From NCBI GenBank assembly GCA_035693105.1, contig DASSHC010000503.1, positions 1-7,065 of the forward strand: a stretch of DNA of 7,065 nucleotides, given 5' to 3'. Each line of letters opens with the position of its first letter. Position 1 is the stretch's first letter. The notes under the pieces are model-generated. The model saw nothing but the letters and a program-made list of their open reading frames with translations. It was not told where the DNA came from and did no database searches. The translations under genes were made by a program, and so were the position numbers. Positions 1 through 5,560 of the stretch are shown piece by piece. Source of the stretch: DASSHC01 sp035693105. GTDB taxonomy: Bacteria > Chloroflexota > Chloroflexia > Thermomicrobiales > Thermomicrobiaceae.

Positions 1-460
1 CCGAGGGCGCCGGGCTGAACTCGGGCGTCATCAGCGACAGCTTGTAGAACTCGCCCTGGTAGTTGAGCGGGGTGCTCTCTTGCCAGGTGGACCAGACGGC
101 GCGCATGGCCTGGATGTAGTCGCGCAGCTTGGGGCCAGGCGACTCCCAGACGGTGGCGAAGCGGCGCTCGATGTGCGGCTTGACCTGGGTGCCGAGGCCG
201 AGCACGAAGCGCCCCTGGGAGAGGTCTTGCAGGTCGCGCGCGGTATAGGCCACCGCGGTTGGGCTGCGCGGGAAGGCGATCGCGACCGAGGTGGCCAGCC
301 GGACCCGGCGCGTGGCCGGCGCGGCGAGGGCCAGCGGCAGGAAAGGATCGTGGCGCAACTCGGCCTGGGCGATGCCGTCGAAGCCCAACTGCTCGATCGC
401 CGCCGCCTGCGCCGCCATCTCCCGCAGCGGCACCTCCCCGAGCGTCGTCTCGACGAGCAT
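1..460 (-). CDS. F420-dependent LLM-class oxidoreductase (MSMEG_2256-like), 3'-truncated by window
   Basis: This is the N-terminal 153 residues of a luciferase-like (bacterial luciferase/F420) TIM-barrel flavin/deazaflavin oxidoreductase; the C-terminal part lies outside the window. Visible features: an early barrel segment with QLGFDGI (about 24-30), then ELRHDPFLPLALAA (34-47), RRVRLATSVAIAFPRSP (51-67), the strongly conserved SQGRFVLGLGTQVKPHIERR (81-100), an AMRAVW helix (118-123) and a GEFYKLSLMTPEF segment (136-148). This run of motifs matches what I know of the TIGR03617-type probable F420-dependent oxidoreductases. Members are expected to transfer hydride between cofactor F420 and an unknown small substrate in the cytoplasm. 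The ATG start at 460 is supported by AAGGAG (467-472) six bases upstream. It lies 154 nt downstream of the FAD oxidoreductase gene on the same strand, so it may be the last gene of that operon or have its own promoter. Family assignment is strong; substrate is unknown. Confidence 0.88.
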   Translation of the reverse strand, partial: MLVETTLGEVPLREMAAQAAAIEQLGFDGIAQAELRHDPFLPLALAAPATRRVRLATSVAIAFPRSPTAVAYTARDLQDLSQGRFVLGLGTQVKPHIERRFATVWESPGPKLRDYIQAMRAVWSTWQESTPLNYQGEFYKLSLMTPEFSPAPS

Positions 461-516
461 TCCGCGCTCCTTCCCACCGGGCGAGTTACAAACCCGCCTC
501 TACAAGTGTACGTGCT

Positions 517-580
517 CCTCTCTCCCAACGCATTGGGAGAGGGGCTGGGGGTGAGGGCTCTCCGCGGTTGGGGATGAGGG
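517..580 (-). repeat. GC-rich interspersed repeat, copy A (hairpin plus two CCCTCAC-type tails)
   Basis: The hairpin core CTCTCCCAA/TTGGGAGAG (520-528 with 533-541, 4-nt loop) is perfect and can be extended to about 12 pairs with one wobble. It is followed on the plus strand by two successive GGG-GTGAGGG / GGGATGAGGG tails (about 547-556 and 570-580), i.e. CCCTCAC and CCCTCAT on the minus strand. The same core-plus-tail design occurs at 2031-2080 and 5521-5560. It sits between two minus-strand genes and could act as a structured intergenic RNA element or weak terminator, but there is no U-run after the hairpin on either strand. Confidence 0.8.
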
Positions 581-614
581 CTCCCCAGGCAGTGTACCCG
601 GACGGTGGTGACGG

Positions 615-2099
615 TCAACGCCCCAGGCGTTGCAGCGCCGAGACGGCGGCCAGGTAGCCGCACATGCCGTGGACGCCGCCGCCGGGCGGGGTGGAGGCGG
701 AGCAGATGGTCAGCCGGGGGTCAGGGGTCGAGTAGGGGTCGATGCGCACCGCCGGGCGGAAGAAGGTCTGGCGCAGGTCGGCCAGACCGCCGTTGATGTC
801 GCCGCCGACGTAGTTGGCGTCGTAGGTCTCCATCTCCACCGCCGACATCGTGTGCCGCGCCAGGATCAGGTCGCGGAAGCCGGGGGCGAAGCGCTCGACC
901 TGCGCCTCGATGCGCTCGGTCATGTCGACCGGCGAGCCGTTGGGTACGTGGCAGTACGCCCAGGCGGTCTGCCGCCCGGCGGGCGCGCGAGTCGGATCGA
1001 AGAGGCTCGGCTGCGCCAGCAGCACAAAGGGGCGCTCGGAGATCCGGCCGTGGTGGACGGCTGCCTCCGCACGCGCGATCTCGGGCAGCGTGGCGCCGAG
1101 GTGGACCGTGCCGGCGCGGCGGCAGGCGGGCGCGCGCCAGGGGATGGGACCGGCCAGCGCCCAGTCGAGCTTGAAGACGCCCGGGCCGTAGCGGTAGCGG
1201 CGCAGTTGGCGGCGGTAGGCGGCGGGGAAGCGCTCGCCGGCCAGCGCTTCGAGCTGGCGCGGCGAGAGGTCGAAGAGGATGGTCTTCGCCGCCAGTTCGT
1301 CCAGCGACTCGATCCGCCGCCCGGTCACGATCTCGCCGCCGAGCGCCGTGAGGTGCCGCGCCAGCGCCTCGGCCAGCCGCTGCGTGCCCCCCTCGACCAG
1401 CGGCCAGCCGACCGCGTGCCCCAGCAGCCCCAGCACGAGCCCGAAGGCCGCGCTGGGCGGCCGCTCCAGCGGCAGCATCGCGTGGGCCGCCATCCCGGCG
1501 AAGAGGGCGCGGGCGCGCTCGCCCCGGAAGCGGGCGCGGGCCAGGCCCGCCGCCGATCGGATCGCCAGCCGTCCAAAGCGCGCCAGCAGCAGGGGGTGAT
1601 GCGGCAGCCGCAGCGGGCTGAGGATGTCGACCAGCAGCTTATCGGCCTCCGCGAGCAGCGGTCGCATCAGCGCGGCGTAGGCGGCGGCGTCCGGGCCGAG
1701 CGAGGCGGCGGTCTCCTCGATCGAGCGCGCCAGCACGGCGGCGCTGCCGTCGTCGAAGGGGTGCGCCAGCGGGAGGGGCGGCTGGATGAAGCGCGTGCCG
1801 AGCCGCTCCAACGGCAGGCGGCGGAAGAAGGGGGAGGCCAGCGCTAGCGGCACGATGGCCGAGCAGATGTCGTGGCGGAAGCCGGGGAGCGTCAGCTCGG
1901 CGGTGCGCATCCCGCCGCCGACCGTCGCGCCCGCTTCATAGAGCGTCACCGGCAGCCCGGCCTCCGCCAGCGTGATCGCCGCCGCCAGCCCATTCGGCCC
2001 CGCCCCCACGACCGCGACCCGGTCGTGCTCCCCCTCTCCCAATTCTGGGAGAGTCTCCGTCCGGGGTTGGGGGGTGAGGGCCCGTCCCGCCTCATCCAT
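615..2099 (-). CDS. FAD-dependent oxidoreductase, phytoene desaturase-like (CrtI/PYROXD2 type)
   Basis: 494-residue flavoprotein of the phytoene desaturase/amine oxidase superfamily. These enzymes bind FAD through an N-terminal Rossmann fold and oxidise or isomerise hydrophobic polyenes or related substrates, often at the membrane. Visible: the dinucleotide-binding motif VAVVGAGPNGLAAA (about 28-41) ending at an acidic residue in LYEAG (53-57); VGGGMRT (60-66), the typical second FAD loop; and the C-terminal block, about 430-494, with GGDINGG, LRQTFFRP, and the FAD-contacting stretch SASTPPGGGVHGMCGYLAA. Length is normal for the family. I chose ATG 2099 because GGAGG (2105-2109) lies five bases upstream; an in-frame TTG at 2111 is possible but has no comparable site. 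The start overlaps the stop of the upstream 84-residue gene (ATGGATGA), so translation is probably coupled. Oddity: residues about 7-23 are encoded by an interspersed repeat (2031-2080). A true carotenoid desaturase role is not shown, since no crtB or other carotenoid gene is in view. Confidence 0.88.
   Translation of the reverse strand: MDEAGRALTPQPRTETLPELGEGEHDRVAVVGAGPNGLAAAITLAEAGLPVTLYEAGATVGGGMRTAELTLPGFRHDICSAIVPLALASPFFRRLPLERLGTRFIQPPLPLAHPFDDGSAAVLARSIEETAASLGPDAAAYAALMRPLLAEADKLLVDILSPLRLPHHPLLLARFGRLAIRSAAGLARARFRGERARALFAGMAAHAMLPLERPPSAAFGLVLGLLGHAVGWPLVEGGTQRLAEALARHLTALGGEIVTGRRIESLDELAAKTILFDLSPRQLEALAGERFPAAYRRQLRRYRYGPGVFKLDWALAGPIPWRAPACRRAGTVHLGATLPEIARAEAAVHHGRISERPFVLLAQPSLFDPTRAPAGRQTAWAYCHVPNGSPVDMTERIEAQVERFAPGFRDLILARHTMSAVEMETYDANYVGGDINGGLADLRQTFFRPAVRIDPYSTPDPRLTICSASTPPGGGVHGMCGYLAAVSALQRLGR
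2031..2080 (-). repeat. GC-rich interspersed repeat, copy B (inside the start of the FAD oxidoreductase gene)
   Basis: Hairpin core CTCTCCCA/TGGGAGAG (2034-2041 with 2046-2053, loop ATTC) followed by a GGGGTTGGGGGGTGAGGG tail to 2080. The core is the same on the plus strand as in the copy at 5521-5560, but the tail is on the opposite side. This copy is wholly within the N-terminal coding region of the FAD oxidoreductase and is read in frame without a stop. Confidence 0.85.
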
Positions 2100-2346
2100 C
2101 GCCGCCTCCAATCTCCGGTTGTGGCGGCGGCGCGAAGACGGCGCGCGCCTCCTCGCTGAGCGCGCCCGCGTGCTCGGCCTCCTGCCGCAGGCTCGCCAGC
2201 CGTTCGGCGGTCTGCCGCCAGAGCGCGGCCTCGTGCGTCGTCATGTCCCGCGCGCTCAGGCTCGGGTCGCGGTGGAGCGCGGTCAGCTCACGCTGGTAGA
2301 GCGCCCGGATCTGCCGCGCTCGCAGGGCCAGCCGGTCGATACTCAT
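2092..2346 (-). CDS. Small charged helical protein of unknown function (84 aa)
   Basis: I do not recognise this gene. The 84-residue product starts MSIDRLALRARQIRALYQRE and is rich in Arg, Glu, Ala and Leu, consistent with two or three amphipathic helices (about 3-25 and 36-73). A proline/glycine-rich C-terminal tail follows (APPPQPEIGGGDG, 72-84). There is no signal peptide, membrane segment or cysteine pair. It is supported as real by its position: its ATG comes 2 nt after the MFS stop (TGAGCATG) and its TGA is embedded in the start of the FAD oxidoreductase gene (ATGGATGA). It has no clear Shine-Dalgarno site, so it probably depends on translational coupling from the exporter gene. It could be a small partner or regulator of either neighbour; nothing in the sequence decides this. 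Confidence 0.7.
   Translation of the reverse strand: MSIDRLALRARQIRALYQRELTALHRDPSLSARDMTTHEAALWRQTAERLASLRQEAEHAGALSEEARAVFAPPPQPEIGGGDG
2105..2109 (-). promoter_or_regulatory. Shine-Dalgarno site of the FAD oxidoreductase gene
   Basis: GGAGG on the minus strand, 5 nt before ATG 2099 and inside the end of the preceding small gene. It favours ATG 2099 over the in-frame TTG at 2111. Confidence 0.65.
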
Positions 2347-2348
2347 GC

Positions 2349-3569
2349 TCAGGCCGCGTCCGCATGGGTCGCGCGCAGCGGCAGCCCGGCGGCGCGGAAG
2401 ACCAGCCAGGCGGTCGCCAATCCCGCCAGGGCGACAACGGTCAGCACGAGGAAGAGACCGCCGTAGCCGAACGCGTCGGCGATGAAGCCGGCCGCCACGG
2501 TGCCGAGGCTGATGCCGAGGTCCTGCGCCGCGACCACGGTCGAGAGCGTCGTGCCGCGCAACTCGGCGGGCGAGCGGTCGACCGCCCAGGCCTGCGCCGC
2601 CGGCTGCACCAGCGCGAAGGCGACCGCGAAGAGGACCGCGGCCAGGAGCAGCAGCGCCCGCTGCTGCGCGCCCGCCAGCACCACCATGGCCACTCCCGCG
2701 AAGATGAAGCCGGGCGCGATGACCGCGAAGCGGCCCCAGCGATCCGAGAGCCGCCCGCCGGTAACGCGCATCACGATCAGCACCAGTGCGAAGACGCTGA
2801 AGAACGCGCCGGAGGAGCCGAGGTGGCGGTCGATGGCGTAGAGCGGCACGAAGGTGAGCACGGTGCCGTACATCAGCGTGAAGCAGAGCATGATCGCCGC
2901 CGGACCCAGCGCCTGGCGGGTGAAGAGATGGTGCAGGCCGAAGCGGCTGCTCGGGGCGCGCGGCGGGCTGGGCGCGTGGAGTAGCAGAATGCCGGCCGCG
3001 GCGGCGAAGCCGCAGGCCGCCGCGATCCAGAAGGTGGTCGTCAGGCTGAGCCGGCCCGCCAGCCAGGTGCCGGCCGCCGGGCCGACCGCCAGCGCCAGCC
3101 CGGTGACGGTGCCGTAGATGCCGAGCACGAAGCCGCGGCGGCTGGGCGGCGCCAGGTCGGCGGCCACGGTGGCGGTGGCGGCGGTCACCGCGCCCCAGCC
3201 GAGGCCGTTGAGGATGCGTGCCAGGAAGATGGTGTGGGCGCCGGCCAGCGCGTAGCCGATGCAACTGACGCCGATCAGGAGCGCGCCGGCGAAGATCGAG
3301 GGGCGGCGCCCGACGCGGTCGGCCAGCAGCCCGGCGAAGGGTCGCACCAGCAGCGCGGCCAGCGAGAAGAGGCTCATGATCGTGCCGACGGTCGACTCGC
3401 TGCCGACCAGCGCGCGGATGTGGATCGGCAGGACCGCCAAGAGGAGGTAGGTGCTGCCGTAGATCAGCAACACGACCAGGCAGAGCGCGGCGAGCGGCAG
3501 GAGCTGGATGCGCTCGACGCTCTCGACGGTTTCTGCTCGCGCCACGGCCCTACCCCCTACGGCCCTCAT
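2349..3569 (-). CDS. MFS transporter, probable 12-TM drug/metabolite exporter
   Basis: 406-residue major facilitator superfamily protein with about twelve hydrophobic segments, the usual length for the 12-TM class. After a hydrophilic N-terminus (1-22) the first helix is about 23-45. Motif A is clear in the loop after helix 2 (GLLADRVGRR, 80-89) and is repeated in the second half (GGRLSDRWGR, 271-280). Helix 5 carries GLALAVGPAAG (157-167), the antiporter-type motif C seen in proton-driven exporters. It is therefore an inner-membrane proton-coupled exporter of unknown substrate. The ATG at 3569 has a modest AGGGG (3576-3580) six bases upstream; a GTG at 3545 (codon 9) is an alternative that would shorten the leader. 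It is the first gene of the leftward operon and is followed by the 84-residue gene after 2 nt. The co-encoded FAD oxidoreductase suggests export linked to a modified small molecule, which is inference only. Confidence 0.9.
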   Translation of the reverse strand: MRAVGGRAVARAETVESVERIQLLPLAALCLVVLLIYGSTYLLLAVLPIHIRALVGSESTVGTIMSLFSLAALLVRPFAGLLADRVGRRPSIFAGALLIGVSCIGYALAGAHTIFLARILNGLGWGAVTAATATVAADLAPPSRRGFVLGIYGTVTGLALAVGPAAGTWLAGRLSLTTTFWIAAACGFAAAAGILLLHAPSPPRAPSSRFGLHHLFTRQALGPAAIMLCFTLMYGTVLTFVPLYAIDRHLGSSGAFFSVFALVLIVMRVTGGRLSDRWGRFAVIAPGFIFAGVAMVVLAGAQQRALLLLAAVLFAVAFALVQPAAQAWAVDRSPAELRGTTLSTVVAAQDLGISLGTVAAGFIADAFGYGGLFLVLTVVALAGLATAWLVFRAAGLPLRATHADAA

Positions 3570-3610
3570 GCACTGCCCCTGCGCATCTAGGACGGTGAGT
3601 GCCGCCCCAC

Positions 3611-3731
3611 GACGGATCCCTCGACTGCGCTCGGGATGACAGTATATAGAAGGGGGCTGACGACAACGGCAAGTCGTCGTCCTCCGCCCCCTACTAACCC
3701 GGTCATCCTGAGCGCAGTCGAAGGATCCGTC
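3611..3731. repeat. Inverted pair of a 30-nt interspersed repeat
   Basis: The left arm is 3611-3640 (starts GACGGATCCCTCGACTGCGC) and the right arm is 3702-3731 (starts GTCATCCTGAGCGCAGTCGA). The reverse complement of the right arm matches the left arm at 28 of 30 positions; the differences are C/T at 3620 and G/A at 3633. The arms are 61 nt apart and could form a long stem in RNA or single-stranded DNA. This GGATCC-TTCGACTGCGCTC-AGGATGA sequence is a familiar dispersed repeat in many GC-rich environmental genomes. Confidence 0.85.
3641..3646 (-). promoter_or_regulatory. Possible -10 element (TATACT) for the MFS operon
   Basis: The minus strand reads TATACT, one mismatch from the sigma-70 -10 consensus, in the most AT-rich spot of the gap. 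No good -35 lies at normal spacing; TTGCCG is 20 nt upstream. Transcription from here would carry the left repeat arm in a leader of about 65 nt before ATG 3569. Confidence 0.2.
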
Positions 3732-3871
3732 CTCACAAGCATCCCAGCATCATCGTTCGCCACGTCCCCCCCTTCAATGCCCTGGAACAGGGAAAGGCCC
3801 ATTGTAAACAACCCCGGACGTGCGCGCTGACCCGTTTTGGTCTACGCTGTCGCGGTCACACGGCAAACGGG

Positions 3872-3877
3872 AAGGAG
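3872..3877 (+). promoter_or_regulatory. Shine-Dalgarno site of the alpha/beta hydrolase gene
   Basis: AAGGAG followed by a 6-nt spacer and GTG 3884. The first in-frame ATG (3893) would be 15 nt away, so the GTG is the better start. Confidence 0.7.
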
Positions 3878-3883
3878 CAGCCG

Positions 3884-4726
3884 GTGGACGAGATGGAGGG
3901 CAGGCTGGCGGTTCCCGGCGGGGAGCTGTACTACCGCGTCGACGACTTCACTGACCCCTGGCGCCCACGGCAGACGATCCTGCTGGTGCACTCGGCCGCC
4001 GGCAACGTCGAGCGCTGGCGCTGCTGGATTCCGACCCTGGCGCGGCGCTACCGGGTAGTGCGCTTCGACTTGCGCGGCCACGGGCGCTCCAGCACCCCGC
4101 CGCCCGACTACCAGTGGTCCATCGCGCGGCTGGCGCGCGACATCCGTGACCTCATAGACGCGCTCGGCACCGGTCCGGTCCACTACGTCGGCAACTCGGC
4201 CGGCGGCATCATCGGGCTCCAGTTCGTCCACGACGAGCCGGAATACGTGCGCAGCCTGACGTTGATCGGCGCCACACCGCAGCTCAGCCGGGCCAAGGTC
4301 AGCCTGGCCGAGTGGATCGAGCGCACCGAGCGCCTCGGCGTGCGCGGCTTCTTCCGCTCCGATGCCGCCACTCGCTTTAGCCCACAGGCCGCGCCGGGTC
4401 TGCTGGAGTGGTTCGCCGACGAGACGGCCAAGACGCCGCAGCCGGTCGTCACCAGCTTCATCCCCTACATGAATAGCCTCGACCTCTGGCCGCTGCTGTC
4501 GGAGATCGAGACGCCGACGCTCCTGGTGGCCGCCGAGGACGACCAGATCACGCCGGTCGAGGTGCAGCTCGAGATGCAGGCAGCTATCCCGCTCGCTCGC
4601 CTGATCCTCTACCCCACCAGCGGCCACAACATCGGCGACGAGTTCCCCGACCGTTGCGCCGCCGACACCCTGGCCTTCATCGACGAGATCGTGGCCGGGG
4701 AGCGAGCGGAGGTGCCGCGTGAGTAA
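3884..4726 (+). CDS. Alpha/beta-fold hydrolase
   Basis: 280-residue cytoplasmic alpha/beta hydrolase of normal family length. The fold is shown in order by ILLVHSAAGNVERW (32-45), an oxyanion-hole strand-loop with HS in place of the usual HG; VVRFDLRGHGRSS (58-70); and the nucleophile elbow VGNSAGG (102-108) with Ser105. A lid-like helical region follows at about 135-205, then TPTLLVAAEDDQITP (210-224) with Asp220 as likely acid, and SGHNIGDEFP (246-255) with His248. The Ser-Asp-His triad is therefore complete and the protein should be an active esterase, lactonase, C-C hydrolase or amidase-like enzyme; substrate cannot be told. The GTG start has a strong Shine-Dalgarno site at normal spacing. 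Its last 8 nt overlap the deacetylase gene, which points to a two-gene operon and a possible shared pathway in which both proteins hydrolyse related bonds. Confidence 0.9.
   Translation: MDEMEGRLAVPGGELYYRVDDFTDPWRPRQTILLVHSAAGNVERWRCWIPTLARRYRVVRFDLRGHGRSSTPPPDYQWSIARLARDIRDLIDALGTGPVHYVGNSAGGIIGLQFVHDEPEYVRSLTLIGATPQLSRAKVSLAEWIERTERLGVRGFFRSDAATRFSPQAAPGLLEWFADETAKTPQPVVTSFIPYMNSLDLWPLLSEIETPTLLVAAEDDQITPVEVQLEMQAAIPLARLILYPTSGHNIGDEFPDRCAADTLAFIDEIVAGERAEVPRE
4708..4712 (+). promoter_or_regulatory. Shine-Dalgarno site of the deacetylase-like gene
   Basis: GGAGG inside the end of the hydrolase gene, 6 nt before GTG 4719. It supports the overlapping GTG start. Confidence 0.7.
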
Positions 4727-5534
4727 CGGCAAGCCATTCCCGGTCTTGCTCGGCTTCGATGTGGACGGCGAGACGCTCTGGACGGCGCGCGACCCGGCCA
4801 ACGCCGCGCGCCCGGTGACACTCTCGCAAGGGCGCTACGGCCCCGAGGTCGGCGTGCCGCGCCTGCTCGACCTCTTGCGGCGGCAGGGCATCCACGCCAC
4901 CTTCTTCGTCCCCGGCATGGTGATCGAGCGCTACCCCGACCTGATGCGCCGGCTGGTGGGGGAAGGGCACGAGATCGCGCACCACGGCTACTCGCACAGG
5001 TGGCCCGACACGATGTCGCCCGAGGAGGAGCGGGCAGACTTCGAGCAGGCGCTGGCGGCGTTTGACCGGGTGCTGGGCACGCGCCCGCTGGGCTACCGTT
5101 CGCCGGCCTGGGAGTTCAGCCCCTGGACGATGAGCTTGCTCTTGGAGCACGGCATCAGGTACTCCTCCAACTTCATGGACCGCGACTCGCCCTACAAGCA
5201 CGTGGTCGATGGACGCCAGACCGACCTGGTCGAGTTCCCGGTGCAGTGGCTGCTCGACGACGCGCCCTTCTGGCTCTACAGCACGCGCCTCGCCGGGCGA
5301 CAGATCGCCGGGCCGGAAGCAGTATTGCAGACCTGGTGGCAGGAGTTCGACGCGCTCTACGCCGAGCGCGAGCGCGGCGCCTGCTTTGTCCTGGCGATGC
5401 ACCCGCAGGTCAGCGGACGCCCCTACCGGGTCAAGCTACTCGAGAAGCTGATCCACCACATGAAGGAGTACGACGTGCGTTTCTACCGCTGCGACGAGGC
5501 CGCGGCGGAGCTGGGGCCGGCCCTCACCCCCTAA
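4719..5534 (+). CDS. Polysaccharide deacetylase (NodB/CE4) family protein, HpPgdA/PuuE-like
   Basis: 271-residue metal-dependent hydrolase with a NodB-type barrel and no signal peptide or membrane segment, so probably cytoplasmic. Motifs in order: FDVDGE (13-18) with metal/catalytic aspartates 14 and 16; HATFFVPG (59-66); HEIAHHGYSH (84-93), the metal-binding H-x3-H with His89 and His93; GYRSPAWE (125-132) with Arg127; EFPVQW (172-177); and VLAMHPQ (224-230) with His228. The EVGVPRLLDLLRRQGIHATFF arrangement and absence of export signals resemble the Helicobacter PgdA-like and allantoinase PuuE-like branch, whose members often act on small cyclic amides or unknown substrates rather than cell-wall polymers. 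It overlaps the hydrolase gene by 8 nt and larC by 4 nt (tail to tail). Its last residues (PALTP) are encoded by an interspersed repeat. Fold and catalytic residues are clear; the substrate is unknown. Confidence 0.9.
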   Translation: MSNGKPFPVLLGFDVDGETLWTARDPANAARPVTLSQGRYGPEVGVPRLLDLLRRQGIHATFFVPGMVIERYPDLMRRLVGEGHEIAHHGYSHRWPDTMSPEEERADFEQALAAFDRVLGTRPLGYRSPAWEFSPWTMSLLLEHGIRYSSNFMDRDSPYKHVVDGRQTDLVEFPVQWLLDDAPFWLYSTRLAGRQIAGPEAVLQTWWQEFDALYAERERGACFVLAMHPQVSGRPYRVKLLEKLIHHMKEYDVRFYRCDEAAAELGPALTP

Positions 5535-5560
5535 CCCCCTCTCCCAATTCTGGGCGAGGG
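5521..5560 (+). repeat. GC-rich interspersed repeat, copy C (at convergent gene ends)
   Basis: CCCTCACCCCCTAACCCC tail (5521-5538) followed by the hairpin CCCTCTCCCA/TGGGCGAGGG (5537-5546 with 5551-5560, one mismatch, loop ATTC). It contains both stop codons of the convergent deacetylase and larC genes (TAA 5532-5534 on plus; TAG from 5533-5531 on minus). The stem is a candidate for separating the two transcripts, but there is no U-tract typical of a Rho-independent terminator. Confidence 0.85.

Larger units (their letters stand above)
3570..3883. other. Divergent intergenic region (314 nt) without a gene
   Basis: This gap separates the leftward MFS operon from the rightward hydrolase operon and must contain promoters for both. 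It is less GC-rich than the genes, for example AGTATATAGA at 3641-3650 and ATTGTAAACA at 3801-3810. It contains the inverted repeat pair at 3611-3731 and a small GACGAC/GTCGTC hairpin (3659-3664 with 3673-3678). Short reading frames here encode the repeat-derived peptide DPSTALRMT and are not genes. I found no convincing paired -35/-10 for the plus-strand operon. Confidence 0.6.

Noticed and set aside
616..632. CAACGCC-CCA-GGCGTTG hairpin at the stop of the FAD oxidoreductase as a terminator
   Set aside because: A 7-bp perfect stem is present but it lies within the last codons and stop and is not followed by a U-run on the minus-strand transcript.
31..663. Minus-strand open frame of 210 codons across the LLM gene and the repeat
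   Set aside because: The LLM oxidoreductase occupies another minus-strand frame with strong family motifs; this frame is arginine/serine-rich noise.
630..1847. Long plus-strand open frame (405 codons) opposite the FAD oxidoreductase
   Set aside because: It is antisense to a gene with clear FAD motifs, its translation is low-complexity (R/G/Q/A rich) with no recognisable domain, and it arises from high GC content.
3587..3830. Short frames in both strands of the divergent gap
   Set aside because: They encode repeat-derived peptides such as DPSTALRMT and lack codon bias or ribosome sites.
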